A DNA stretch of 64,000 bases from Physcia stellaris. Taxonomy: Eukaryota; Ascomycota; Lecanoromycetes; Caliciales; Physciaceae. Where the stretch lies: assembly GCA_018902385.1 (NCBI GenBank), contig JABSSW010000038.1:372001-436000 (forward strand), in the 5' to 3' direction. The notes under the pieces were generated by a model. That model did not search any database. It was not told the DNA's origin and was given only the letters and a program-made list of their open reading frames with translations. A program made the position numbers and the translations under genes. Below, one piece after another: positions 48,561-58,743 of this stretch (position 1 is the first letter of the stretch; the number at the start of each line of letters is the position of its first letter).

Positions 48561-48949
48561 TTCTGACTGATTACAACATCAAAATTCAATATCAGTTCGA
48601 CGTCAAGAATGTTAAAGCTGATGTTTTGATTCGAATGTCTGAATTTCGTTCAGCGAAGAACGACGAGAAAGAGTTTTATAAAGAGCAAATTTTGTTTTTT
48701 TTTTTTTTCGACTACAACTATGTTCAATAAACGCGATGAATGATTTGTACGAGCGTGTCATGCAAGTCAATCGCGAGAACGAAAATTGTATTAATCATCG
48801 TCAAACTTTGATCGATGATCAAATCATCAACGAAAAAGTAAATTTTCGGAATTGTTCGAATCGAAATGAAGTTCTATTTAAGAACGAGAATTTCTGAATA
48901 TCAAATCGATTAGATTTTATGATTGAAATAATTCGTGACGTTCACGATC

Positions 48950-49990
48950 AGTTCTTTTTGCGCACATTCGAACATGAATCGTATTGAGAAACTCATTAAG
49001 CGCTATTACTATTGATTTAGTATGAAATTATTCATCAAGCGCTATATTCGTAATTGTCACAAATGTCAACGATCGAAGTTCTCACACGATGATCGTCACG
49101 AATTACTTATTTCATTGTCGATTTCTAATCAACGATGAATTGATATATCGATGAATTTCATAATCGAACTGTTTGATTTCAAAAGCAACAATGTCATTTG
49201 TATTATCATCGATCGTTTGATCAAAAAACGTCATTACGTTTTTTGCGTAATCGATGACGATGATTTGACAATTCAAGTTTGTGTCAAAATATTGATACAT
49301 TACGTATTTCGTACTCATGAATTACTTTTTTTCATCATTTCAAATCGAAATGATCAGTTCGTGAATCGCGTCTGAAAAATTTTTTGTAAGCGACTAAAAA
49401 TCAAATGTAAATTGTTCATTGTTTTTCAATCTGAAATTGATGATCAAATCGAACGAATCAATCAAAATATCGAAACTCGACTACGTTTGTATTGCAATTA
49501 TCGTCAAGACGATTGAGTTGATTGAATAAACATCATGAAGTTCGTTGACAACAACGATGTTTCAACAGTCATCGAATTCACTTCATTTTTCATCAATAAA
49601 AATATCATTTTCGAATGATTTTCGAATCAAATCTAGATGATTACATGAAATTACAAAAGAACGTCTGTTGACTAAACAGAACGAATTCATTGTCGAGAAA
49701 ATGAATCGTATCATCGAATATGTCAAGATCAACGCTGTCGACGCAAGACAAAAATGATTGTTCGAATCAACAAATCTCGCTTGTTTATAAGTTTTGATAT
49801 AGAAAATTATCTTTGATTAAATCGTCGTCATATAAAAACGATTCGTTCATCAAACAAATTCGATGATAAAAAGTTGAATTCATACAAAATAATCAAAAAA
49901 AAAAATCTCGTTTATGAGTTGAAATTGCTCGACGACATGCACATTCATTCAGTTTTTCATTTTTGATTGTTGAGAAAAAATTTTAAAAAC
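48950..49990 (+). pseudogene. Integrase region of the Gypsy element (broken)
   Basis: Zinc-binding end IRNCHKCQRSK at about 49050, core VICIIIDRLIKKRHYVF at about 49196, then the Gypsy-type C-terminal motif KIIKKKNLVYELKLL-DDMHIHSVFHF at about 49890-49965. Several in-frame stops. Confidence 0.8.
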
Positions 49991-50499
49991 TCGTTAAAGA
50001 AACAACATAACGACTTTTCAAAATCAATTATTGCAAATGAAATGTTTGAGTGAAAATTCGACAATATATTAAAATTTCGATATCATTATCATCGATTACA
50101 ATATCGTTGCAATTGATTCGAATGAAAATTTCACAATCGAACATGATATTACGTCGACGACGACGAATTTCAAAATGTTCAAAACATCGTGAATGTCTTT
50201 CACGATGTTAATTCAAAAACAACAAAATCTGTTTTGCGAAATGACTAAATCATGAACTTTATTGTTTATGATCGATCAGAAAATTGTCATCGAATTCGTT
50301 ACAACTCATTTTCACATTGATTTCAATAATTTTTTTTTTTTGTCATTCGTTTCGTTATCATTTCGCGTTGTTTACAGTCAGAACTTACGTCGCATGAAAA
50401 ATTGAATCGTGTCAAAAACATTTTCAAAGATTGTCGTCAAATCTTATTGAACAATGAGTAATAATGTAAAATGTCATGCAATGAAATGAATAAACGCAA

Positions 50500-51010
50500 A
50501 TTGTCAAAAAAGTTCGAACATTTACGAGTTCGTCAACAAAATTCTCAATTGCTTACTAATGACACGCGAAGTTATTTGTAAGATTCGTTCAAAATATTTG
50601 TCTTTCAGAAAATTTAATACATGCATATTTCGCTGAATGCAATGTACGAATCAAACGTCGTATATGCGATAACATCAACGCGTTAATCGTGATGATAAAA
50701 ATTTTATCGACATGATCAAATTGTTCGTCTCGTGATATCAATTTGATGTTGCAAAAATTCTCAAAATTGCTGACGCGTTCAATTGTTTGCTTATTAATGT
50801 TCGTCGAAATTACTTCTGATGAATTGTATGAATTGATCATTTTTCACGACATTCATTACATTCACGTTTTGTCGCATGCAATGTACACATCAACTTTCGC
50901 ATACGCGAAAATGTCAAGATTTTAAACATTGTTACGATGATTCTATTAACATGATCAGACTGCTCATTTCATCGTAAATCGATTTGATGTTTTCACGATT
51001 TTTGACGAAT
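50500..51010. repeat. Internal tandem duplication, about 240-bp unit
   Basis: GCAATGTACRMATCAA followed by GATAA...ATGATCARA occurs at about 50639 and 50878. The bases upstream also align (AAATTCTCAA...TTGCTTA-TAATG). It lies between the integrase and the 3' LTR. Confidence 0.55.
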
Positions 51011-51185
51011 CGATTTCGCGAACGAAATCGATTTCACAACATTTCGAATTTATTTGTTCATTTCATCAATCATTCAATTCAACGTCACTCAACAGCGCAT
51101 TTAGATCGCGCAAAACGTTCATCGTTAAAAACAAAAAAATTCAATTGATCGCTTCGAGACGAAACTGAAAAAAAACGAAAAATAA

Positions 51186-51402
51186 TGTGACGAACGTACA
51201 TCGAATTCAACATTTGACAAAATTAACATCGAATTAACATCGTTATTTTATCATATCGAATGTTAAAGTCGGAATTCGTTTTGACGCATTCAAGAAATCA
51301 AATTTTTTACATATGTTTTTGCAAATTTCATGTATTTGCTTTTCACTTCGATATTCTCGTGTAATTATGTAGTAATATCATATTTCTGCATAGCATTTCA
51401 CA
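51186..51402 (+). repeat. 3' LTR (217 bp)
   Basis: Begins TGTGACGAACGTAC and ends CATTTCACA; pairs with the 5' LTR. Confidence 0.9.
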
Positions 51403-51407
51403 AACGA
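51403..51407. repeat. Target-site duplication AACGA, right
   Basis: Matches 45905-45909. Confidence 0.85.
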
Positions 51408-52900
51408 AACAACAACAAAAAAAAACAATCATGTTTTTACAAATCAACAAAACAATTTTTCTTTTTTCTGATCAATGATTTTTTCAAAATAAAACGAAAT
51501 AAACGATAACAAAACGAAAAAAACAAACAATAAAACAACAACATGTTAAATTTTTTCAAAAACGATTTTTTTTAAATGAATGATAAAACGAACGAAAAAA
51601 ATAAAAACAAATTAACACGATTTAAAACTTTTTCGAAATAATGATTTTTTCAGATTAAAAAAATCATTAACGAGAAATTCGAAAACAACAATTTTTGTGA
51701 TTTTTTCAAATCAACACTTTTTCAAGAAAAAAATTCTCATGAATATTTTATTGTTTTCAATTTTCAAAACGATCGATGCGAATCAATTGTTAAACAAATA
51801 AATGACAAAATAATTTTGACAACGTTTGCAAATTGAAATTGAATGAAAAATTTTCGAAAATCGAAAATCGTGAATCGAAATCGAAAATTGACGCGAAAAG
51901 CTTTCGCGAATATGTGTAAATTTGAAAATTTCGAATTTGATCGTTTCGAAAACAAATATGATCGTCGCATTGAAATATGACGTAACGTGAATTGTATGAA
52001 ACGATCATTGTTTTTGAAATTGCATTTGTCATAATTGCGCGAAAAAAACGAACGCAATTGATATTGTTGCAAACTCATTGATTTCGATTTTTCAAAAACA
52101 TACGATGTAAATCATCGTCGATCAGATGAAATTCTGATTGAAAATTTGAAAATAAATGATGAAACGAACAAATCGGCAATTTTTGATGCAAATTTCGATT
52201 TTTTGATTGAAATTCATCGTTTTTATTTCTTGTTATGTTTTTATTTTAGTTTTTTCATTGACGTGTTGCTGAACAAAACGAATAACGAAAATCGAAAAAT
52301 GAATCGAAATGTCACGTGTAATATGAACGATCGATTAAGTTTTTCGATCGAATAACGATTTGACGAATGTCAATAAAATAATTAATTCGTATCGTACATA
52401 ATTAATTGACGCATTGACGAGTAATCATTTGAATAATCGTTTTCGTACATGATTAAATGATCGATTGTCGAGTAAATGTAAATTTGTTGAATTGACATTT
52501 TTCAATTTTTTTGTTTTTAACGCAAAATCGTGTATTTTTGTTTCAATGCAAAATCGTTGTAAAGTTTTTCTATTGTCGTTTAATTCATTCGTTGAACATG
52601 ATGATCGATTTCGTGAATTCTTTTCACAATCGTTTGTTCATTCGCAAAGCTGATGATCGAATCGTGTAAATTTTTTTATTGTCTTAACGCGATCGAACGA
52701 TGAGTTTTTTTTCACAATCGTTTGTTCATTCGTTGAACTGATGATCGAATTCATGCGATAAATGAATACGAGTTCGTTTACGAAAAGTCATCTAATATTT
52801 TTAAAAACACGTTTCACGGCTTGTCAGGTCGAACTGCTTGTCAAAAGCAGTTGCAACATCATTGCCACGGACAGCATACGCTAAACTCGGGCTCATAACC

Positions 52901-53083
52901 TATTGAAAGACATGAGCAATGAATGCATGAATTGCGTGTATTTTCTAAGTTACAGACAGGTGATAGCATTCTTGTGTGCGATGCCAAGACACTAGTCTCA
53001 ACAAGAACGCACTAGTTCTTCTTTCGTCAGGTTATACCAACTGGACCCTTGCGCATCCACCACTGCGGAGGCTGTCTTTTCAA
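52901..53083 (+). repeat. Island-flanking direct repeat, right (unmutated) copy
   Basis: Normal base composition, unlike its partner at 44430-44611. It lies directly upstream of the broken Atg22-like gene. Confidence 0.7.
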
Positions 53084-53286
53084 CAGCTTGCATACTTGTC
53101 ACGACCGTAGAGATTTGGACTCGGCAAAGTTGAAGAAATTCTCGTTAGTAAAGTCGTCTGAGCGCGTCAGCCTACTAGCGCAAGGTGATTTATGATCGAG
53201 CAGCTATGTTCATTCTTTTCGATCGTTAAAGAGCGTCTTCGCAGAATGCATTCACGTCTTGAGGTTATCTTACGCCTTCACCTGTC

Positions 53287-54208
53287 ATGAGGAAAGTCTC
53301 TCCAACGACACCGCGAGAGCTCTGAGGGTAGTTCAGCTATGGACTCGCAGCTGAAAAATTTGCTGTGTGGAGCGTCGGTAAGTTGCATTGAATTCTGAGC
53401 TCGAGCTTATGGATGAACGCTTATAGACCTAGCCGAATCATTTGAGCAGGGTCTTTCTTGCCAGTGACCTCAGAGCAACTAGCTCGAGAACGTGGAGTCT
53501 GGTTCTCAGACTGTAGTACTGCTTGTATAACTCCAGCCTCTAAAAATGCTGTTACTGCAAGAATCGTGGCGCCGAAAGCCCTTCGTGCTAGGTCGGACAA
53601 CCAATGCATCATCCAGCCATTCGGAGCAGATATGACTACTGCAAGCTTTGCGATATATACCTTTTCAACTGCTGTAATCATCCAAGCGATTTGCCCTGTG
53701 TCTTTCAGCTCTTTCGCAGATCACGGTATGATTTTGTCGAAGATGATGCAGCTCGGCAAGGCCGACTTGGATCGTTCAAGGCCACCACCGGAATCAGAGG
53801 CTCCTGCTCCTATTTGGGTTCGCAGGTGTTACCATGTGCATACATTTTTTACTGGACAGTCCAAAGGTATCCCTTCTTGGCACAGTACTCATTGTCATTG
53901 GCGTCACTTGCCTTGGATCATGGATCTTCCTTTTGAATTCCTACCTCCCGCTTATTGTGTCAAATCACCTTTCCGTACATGCTCAAGAGAAAGCAGAGCG
54001 TTCTCCAACTGTAGCCTCTCAATCCCAGGCAGGGGTGACACTGAACCCCGTCTCATCGAGACCCTCACATAAATTGCCGGAGATGCAGCTCTCTACACAA
54101 ATATCTTCCAAAGATATTGGTTATGATTACTGTGCGGCAGTCTTTGTGCAATGCATGCGCATACTGCTTCAATATCTTTCTGTGATCTCTTCATCGGGGA
54201 ATACATGA
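53287..54208 (+). pseudogene. Atg22-like vacuolar transporter, broken and truncated
   Basis: Three exons can be followed: 53287-53377, 53450-53725, 53781-54208. Introns are 72 and 55 bp and phase-consistent. The N-terminus reads MRKVSPTTPREL, a TGA (53323), Gly, a TAG (53329), then FSYGLAAEKFAVWSVG joined to SFLPVTSEQLARERG. In Atg22-like proteins the two stop positions are normally Arg and Trp. Membrane segments continue (TASFAIYTFSTAVIIQA, LLGTVLIVIGVTCLGS). The frame ends after about 260 residues, while the family has about 500-600 residues and twelve helices; the second half is missing. Intact relatives export amino acids from the vacuole after autophagy. The gene lies 0.5 kb from the hypermutated island. 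Confidence 0.75.
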
Positions 54209-54644
54209 GACAGAAGGGACCGGGGTCAGAGAAGATGAGGAATAAGAATGCCTTTGCAATTAAGGTCAGTTTCCATAGAACTAGAGGCCATTTCTACTAA
54301 ATTGAAAAGTCGAACATAGATTATCGTCAAAGATCACGAGTCGCGTCATGGTTTCGATTTCATCAAAGGGTCCATCACTCTGCTTCATATTTGTGGTATC
54401 ACGAGCTTTGCAAGCAGTGATGTTGAGGTTACTCATATACACAGTGTCAGCGGTCCCCGTCGCCTAGATGACTGGAAACCCAGAGTACTTTTGTGGCGAA
54501 TTAATGTATATGACAGTCGCTTCACCTCTGGCTGTATTCCTATCATAAAACCCCAAAATTCGAACCACACCTTTTCAGCGGCCACCATTTACCCGCTGCT
54601 GATATTCCTAGACTGAACGCTTTTACTGCTTTGCAACCCACACA
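54209..54644. other. Intergenic, nothing recognised
   Basis: No remains of the missing Atg22-like C-terminus could be recognised here. Confidence 0.4.
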
Positions 54645-55370
54645 ATGAGGCTAATTCCCAAAAGGCATCCAGATGGTCCTCACTGGCTGAATTTATTGAT
54701 CAGCTTGATCACCAGAGAAACACCACATGATGCTTACTGGTATCGTAACTTCAACCCTGGTGTTCTTTTTGTCGTGCAAGGTATAGAAGAGGAGGCTTAC
54801 CGGTACATGAATAAACAAGGTAGGCCTGGTCCCTGACCTCAGCTCATCTGAGAATACACGGCTGACTTACCAGCAAAAGGGCTCGTCGTGGACGTTGGTA
54901 CTCCGACTAAAGAAGGCAACATCATTGTCTCGCCGCTATCCGACGGGTCGTGCAAATTCGATATTACGGCACTTCGATCTTACATCAACCGCGAATTCTC
55001 AGAGATCAGCCGCTCCCAGTGCGAAGATATGACACAAGCCTACGTCGCCAGCAGCGTGCACGTTCTCCGTAAGCTTAGCCTTGCCTTATCCAAACCCACT
55101 ATTCGAGAATCGTACGACTCGATGCGAGATTTTGTGTCGCGACCGGACAGCATGGAGGTTTACTGTCGACAGCTGAGTGACCAGTTGACGCTTTGCGAAA
55201 GCTGCTTTGACAGGCCGATATTGTACAATATTGTCAAGGACGAAGCTGCGATGCAGAATCATATCAGCAACCATAATTACGGGGGCTCGGCTCGTGATTC
55301 CCTGTATCAGATGCTCATGTCGGCAATAACAGATCACCGTTTGTGGCAGTGGCAAAATGAACGGGATTGA
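54645..55370 (+). CDS. Tandem family of unknown function, copy A
   Basis: Two exons, join(54645..54819,54874..55370), give 223 aa. The 54-bp intron has a GCTGAC branch site and phase 1 after the codon before Gly/Ala. Exon 1 has the family motif RETPHDAYWYRNFNPGVL and EEEAYRYMNKQ. Exon 2 has SPLSDGSCKFDITALRSYI, then the cysteine core YCRQLSDQLTLCESCFDRP and ILYNIVKDEAAMQNHI. The C-x9-C-x2-C plus downstream His pattern could bind a metal ion, but this is an inference. No signal peptide or membrane helix. I do not recognise the family. Confidence 0.7.
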
Positions 55371-55687
55371 GTCCGTGGACCTAGCGAGCAGATCGAGTAG
55401 CGGATTTCTTTAGGCGAATTTGAGAAATTTGAGATATGGTGTTGATTGGATTCCAGGGATTGCAGGGATAACAGCAATCATGTTGCAGACGATCAAATAT
55501 GCGAATTGCCGAACTAATCTGTTACCAGCCTATTAGATAGTAGAGATATTCTAGAAGCTTGATCGCGATGACATCAGGATGCGTTGCAATAGCTACTTTG
55601 TCGAAAACTGCTTAATCAGTACACGTAGAGGACCTTTGATGAACATTTGAAGCGGAACACGAGTAGTTCGCTCAGTGCTTATATTCA
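55371..55687. other. Intergenic, nothing recognised
   Basis: Lies between copy A and the second MITE. Confidence 0.4.
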
Positions 55688-55886
55688 TTCCATGGTCTGG
55701 TAATAAGTGGTGCTAATCTTCACGATTACCCGATCCAGCAGAAAATGATGCCATCTTCATGTCATATTCATATCATCTTCACGCCGTCCTCATATGCTTT
55801 GTGCCCAACACGGGGAAGCGTGTTATCATATTGAATGTATCGATGACGATGCATGGGAGAAGATAGCATCACAACGGACCATGGGA
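55688..55886. mobile_element. MITE, copy 2 (diverged)
   Basis: Related along its length to 27078-27311 (CATGGTCTGGTAATAAGTG, TTCATGTCATATTCATATC, GCTTTGTG-C-AACACGGG, GATGCATGGGAG). Ends are imperfect inverted repeats, TTCCATGGTCTGGT and AACGGACCATGGGA; the flanking TA is lost. Confidence 0.65.
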
Positions 55887-56332
55887 ATAGTTGAAGAAGT
55901 ATCTCTGAATGAAATTAGATAGCCTTGACTTGTTTTGAGATTAGTATCAAAATGAAGAGAAGCCAAATCACTCAATTCAGTTGGTAGTACTCGGTCCGTT
56001 CTATGGTTTCCGCTACACAAATCTGTTGATACGTTAGGAATCGGTGCTAAATTGGAATGATCATGATGTGAAGGGTTCAAGGTAGCACAAAGTTCAGGGC
56101 GTCAGCGTCACCATACACGCACATATTAGTGACCAGCTGCAGGGTCACAGGCCTCCTTTCATTGAGACCATTCACCGACTCCTCAGGCCAGATGAGTCAC
56201 TTGTCCATCTATAAGACCTAAGATTGTCGATTGATTCATGGCCGCCGACTTTCCTCGACGCACCTGCGAAGATTAGTGTAATACTTTCCTATACCCTCTT
56301 TCACAGTCTCGGTCGTCTGCAAGTAACTCGAT

Positions 56333-56986
56333 ATGGGTAACTCGCTCAGCAACCTCTTGCAGGGTCCAAAAGAAACCCCTGACGATGCGTTCTGGTACAA
56401 ATACATCAACGTTGGGGTCCTACAAGTCGCAGCAATGCTAGAACAGGAGGCGTACAAGCAAATGGGGAAACCAGGTAGACAAGACTTGGCTCTTTTCGAA
56501 CACGAAAGACTGACTGGAGCTGCAGGTGGTAGGATCGCCATTCGCCATTCCAATTTTGATACTCGGAAAGGGATGACATTTTCAACCCCACTGTCCCGAA
56601 GACCCGCTATCTACGACCATACGGTGATCAGATCGTTTATTGAGGATCGTTGTGCGAACGTCGACAAACGCCGAGCCGCAGAATTAACGAAGCATTTCAG
56701 CATAATCCACGATAATCCACATTCTGGCCTGGCTCAACTAGAAGGCGCGATGCCTACATCATTTGCGTACGTCAAAGAAGGATTAGTGGGTAAAGATTGT
56801 AAATCGGTCTTCTGTGAGCAGCTGAGTGATCAGCTTGGATTCTGCGACGAGTGTCAGGCAAGGCCCATATTGTATAGCGTTACAAAGGATGAGGATCGGA
56901 TGCGGCGCCATCTGGAAAACACCGCAATAAAAGAAGTGAGGATAGGGAGCTTCTCGACCTGCTTCTGTCGACGCTTCAGTGAGTAG
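56333..56986 (+). CDS. Tandem family of unknown function, copy B (frameshifted C-terminus)
   Basis: Two exons, join(56333..56474,56526..56986), give 200 aa. The 51-bp intron sits exactly where copies A and C have theirs (phase 1) and contains no stop, so unspliced RNA would also stay in frame. Motifs: KETPDDAFWYKYINVGVL, EQEAYKQMGKPG, then FCEQLSDQLGFCDECQARP and ILYSVTKDEDRMRRHL. After HLEN the frame diverges from the paralogues. Another frame continues as NKRSEDRELL and DLLLSTLQ to a TGA at 56980, like the copy C ending, so one base is probably lost in the GAAAAC run at about 56917-56922. Confidence 0.65.
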   Translation: MGNSLSNLLQGPKETPDDAFWYKYINVGVLQVAAMLEQEAYKQMGKPGRQDLALFEHERLTGAAGGRIAIRHSNFDTRKGMTFSTPLSRRPAIYDHTVIRSFIEDRCANVDKRRAAELTKHFSIIHDNPHSGLAQLEGAMPTSFAYVKEGLVGKDCKSVFCEQLSDQLGFCDECQARPILYSVTKDEDRMRRHLENTAIKEVRIGSFSTCFCRRFSE

Positions 56987-57430
56987 ACACATCCACATGT
57001 GATGCCGGAAGCTTCTTGGAGTGAGTTGGGTCTAAGGAGCTGGTTGGAAGGCTGTAACGGACGCAACGAGAGTATTGCATTGGCGATCTTGCGGGTTCCC
57101 AGATACGGGAGCGTGAATAATCAGACCACACGCTTGCTACATAGCTTGTGACAAGTTATTGAATTAGAGGGACGCTGATCCAAAGTATGACTGATGCACA
57201 CCCACATGACAGGATACTACTTGTGAAGCCCGAGATTAGCTTTGAACGGAGGGCTAGTGGAGAATTGACTGTCACTAGGTGCTGTGATTGGTTTGGAAAC
57301 CTCTTCACCTCATCGGTTGCACAGCGCGCCATCTTTAAAAGGGTCCTCCTTCCACCAACTTTGCTCACAGATCCACTCTTTTTTTCCGTTTTAAAATCTA
57401 GACTCATCATCGGATCTTAGCCAGTATACC
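56987..57430. other. Intergenic, nothing recognised
   Basis: Spacer between copies B and C. Confidence 0.4.
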
Positions 57431-58108
57431 ATGGGAGGTAATACCTTCAGCGCCTTGTCGAAGGAGACACCAGATGATTTCTTTTGGCTAAATTCCTTCA
57501 ATCTATACGTCCTCCAAGTCATATCGGAAATGGAAGTGGATGCACATAAATACATGGAGCGAAAAGGTGTCTCTAATCACTTCAAATTCTGAACATAAAC
57601 TTACCGCTGTACTGCAGACGCCCATATTGCGAAGCCCTCGGGCGCAGTTGAGAGGACTGGAGCCACTTTCAAATCACCCCTCTCTCGGGAAGCATACAAG
57701 TTCAACATTCAGGAATTGAGTTCTTACATCGACAACCAGTGCGAGAAGATTGACAAAGCCCGCTGTCACCGGATGGGACAGAGTTTGCGTATATCATCTC
57801 TGGTGGCCAACATCTTCCTTCGGATCGACAAGCGTAACCTTACCGCATCATACGAGCCCGTGCGAGCCTTTGTGGCGCGAGTGAGTTGTAAAGAAGAGTT
57901 CTGCCGGCAACTTAGTGACCAGCTGGTTTACTGTGATGATTGTACGGAAAGGCCGGTCTTACACAATATATTGAAGGATGAGGATGCGATGCGTACACAC
58001 CTGGATAAGCACAACAACGAGAGCGATGCTAAGAGGGCCTTGTATGATTTGCTCTTATCGGATGTAGAGAAGTTGAAGTCTCTTGGAGCATCTAGCTCAA
58101 CGACCTAA
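57431..58108 (+). CDS. Tandem family of unknown function, copy C
   Basis: Two exons, join(57431..57566,57618..58108), give 208 aa. The intron (51 bp, phase 1) is at the same position as in copies A and B. Motifs: KETPDDFFWLNSFNLYVL, EVDAHKYMERKG, SPLSREAYKFNIQELSSYID, then FCRQLSDQLVYCDDCTERP, VLHNILKDEDAMRTHL and DAKRALYDLLLSDVEKL. It has the most regular C-terminus of the three and serves as the family reference. No signal peptide, no transmembrane helix, no recognised domain. The next start-codon frame (58111-58467) begins just after its stop but shows no family feature. Confidence 0.75.
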
Positions 58109-58743
58109 AAATGGGCTTTCGAGGATACATTTCCCCGGAGTGTGCCGATGCAGAACAGATTTGGCAGTTGGCAGTCGGGAAAAATTCAGAGGAACTGAGT
58201 GGTAGTCGAATAGAAGGGAGAGGTCCAATAATGTTTCATCAGACGTCTATTGCGCCTACACAAGGCATGTCGCTGTGTTATCTGCAGCTCGAAAGCAAGT
58301 CAGGTAGCCCTACCAGCACTAGTGACGTGATTTATATGGAAGGAAAAAATGGCCAGGACTTTGGAACGTTCGATTTGTTTGGTAATAGTAGGTTTGGCAC
58401 ATCGTATGGAGTACAGGATTTAGAAAGTAGGCTTCTTTGTCGCCCTTGTTGGATTATCGCACTGTGAGGTACTCTGCTTACACTTAGCCCTGACTGATGT
58501 TGGATCAACTTCATCGTTCTTTCAGTGCGTGCCTTATCACATGGCATTGGCAAAGAGGTCGTTTTTTGCGAGTGGAGTTAAGGATATCCCAGTAAGCGCC
58601 AAGCCAAGTCGCCGAGGTCCTCGGCTGTTTGTCAATTGATTGAAGATTATCTGCTTCTCTCCGCACTCTCTGTCTGCCCTCATCCTCCCATAGCTCTCCA
58701 CAGCTTGCTTCCCATCACCCATTGTCTCCAGATATTCCTCATT
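58109..58743. other. Intergenic, doubtful small frame
   Basis: A 118-codon frame starting two bases after the copy C stop has no recognised motif. I treat the region as the copy C 3' UTR and the thiolase promoter. Confidence 0.4.

Larger units (their letters stand above)
45910..51402 (+). mobile_element. Ty3/Gypsy LTR retrotransposon, structurally complete, inactivated
   Basis: 5493 bp with two 217-bp LTRs starting TG and ending CA and a 5-bp target duplication. Domain order RT - RNase H - integrase defines Ty3/Gypsy. Stops and frame breaks are scattered throughout. Catalytic positions are altered: the RT segments FNIISAFNKFRM and YLNDILIYS carry Asn where the family has Asp, as expected from G-to-A change. 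A purine-rich tract (51166-51185) precedes the 3' LTR, as expected for the plus-strand primer. Confidence 0.9.
44161..52800. other. AT-rich hypermutated repeat island
   Basis: About 8.6 kb, strongly AT-rich and unlike the flanks. CpC and GpG are nearly absent while CpA/TpG and CpG (especially TCGA) remain common. Apart from the nested Gypsy element (45910-51402) the content is degenerate repeat DNA (44161-45909 and 51403-52800) with no intact gene. Degenerate copies of a roughly 40-bp motif around ACATCGATG-AAAATTGC occur near 44937 and 45403, with a possible third near 51900. Confidence 0.85.

Noticed and set aside
58111-58467. 118-codon frame just after tandem copy C
   Set aside because: No similarity to the neighbouring family and no other support; probably 3' UTR.
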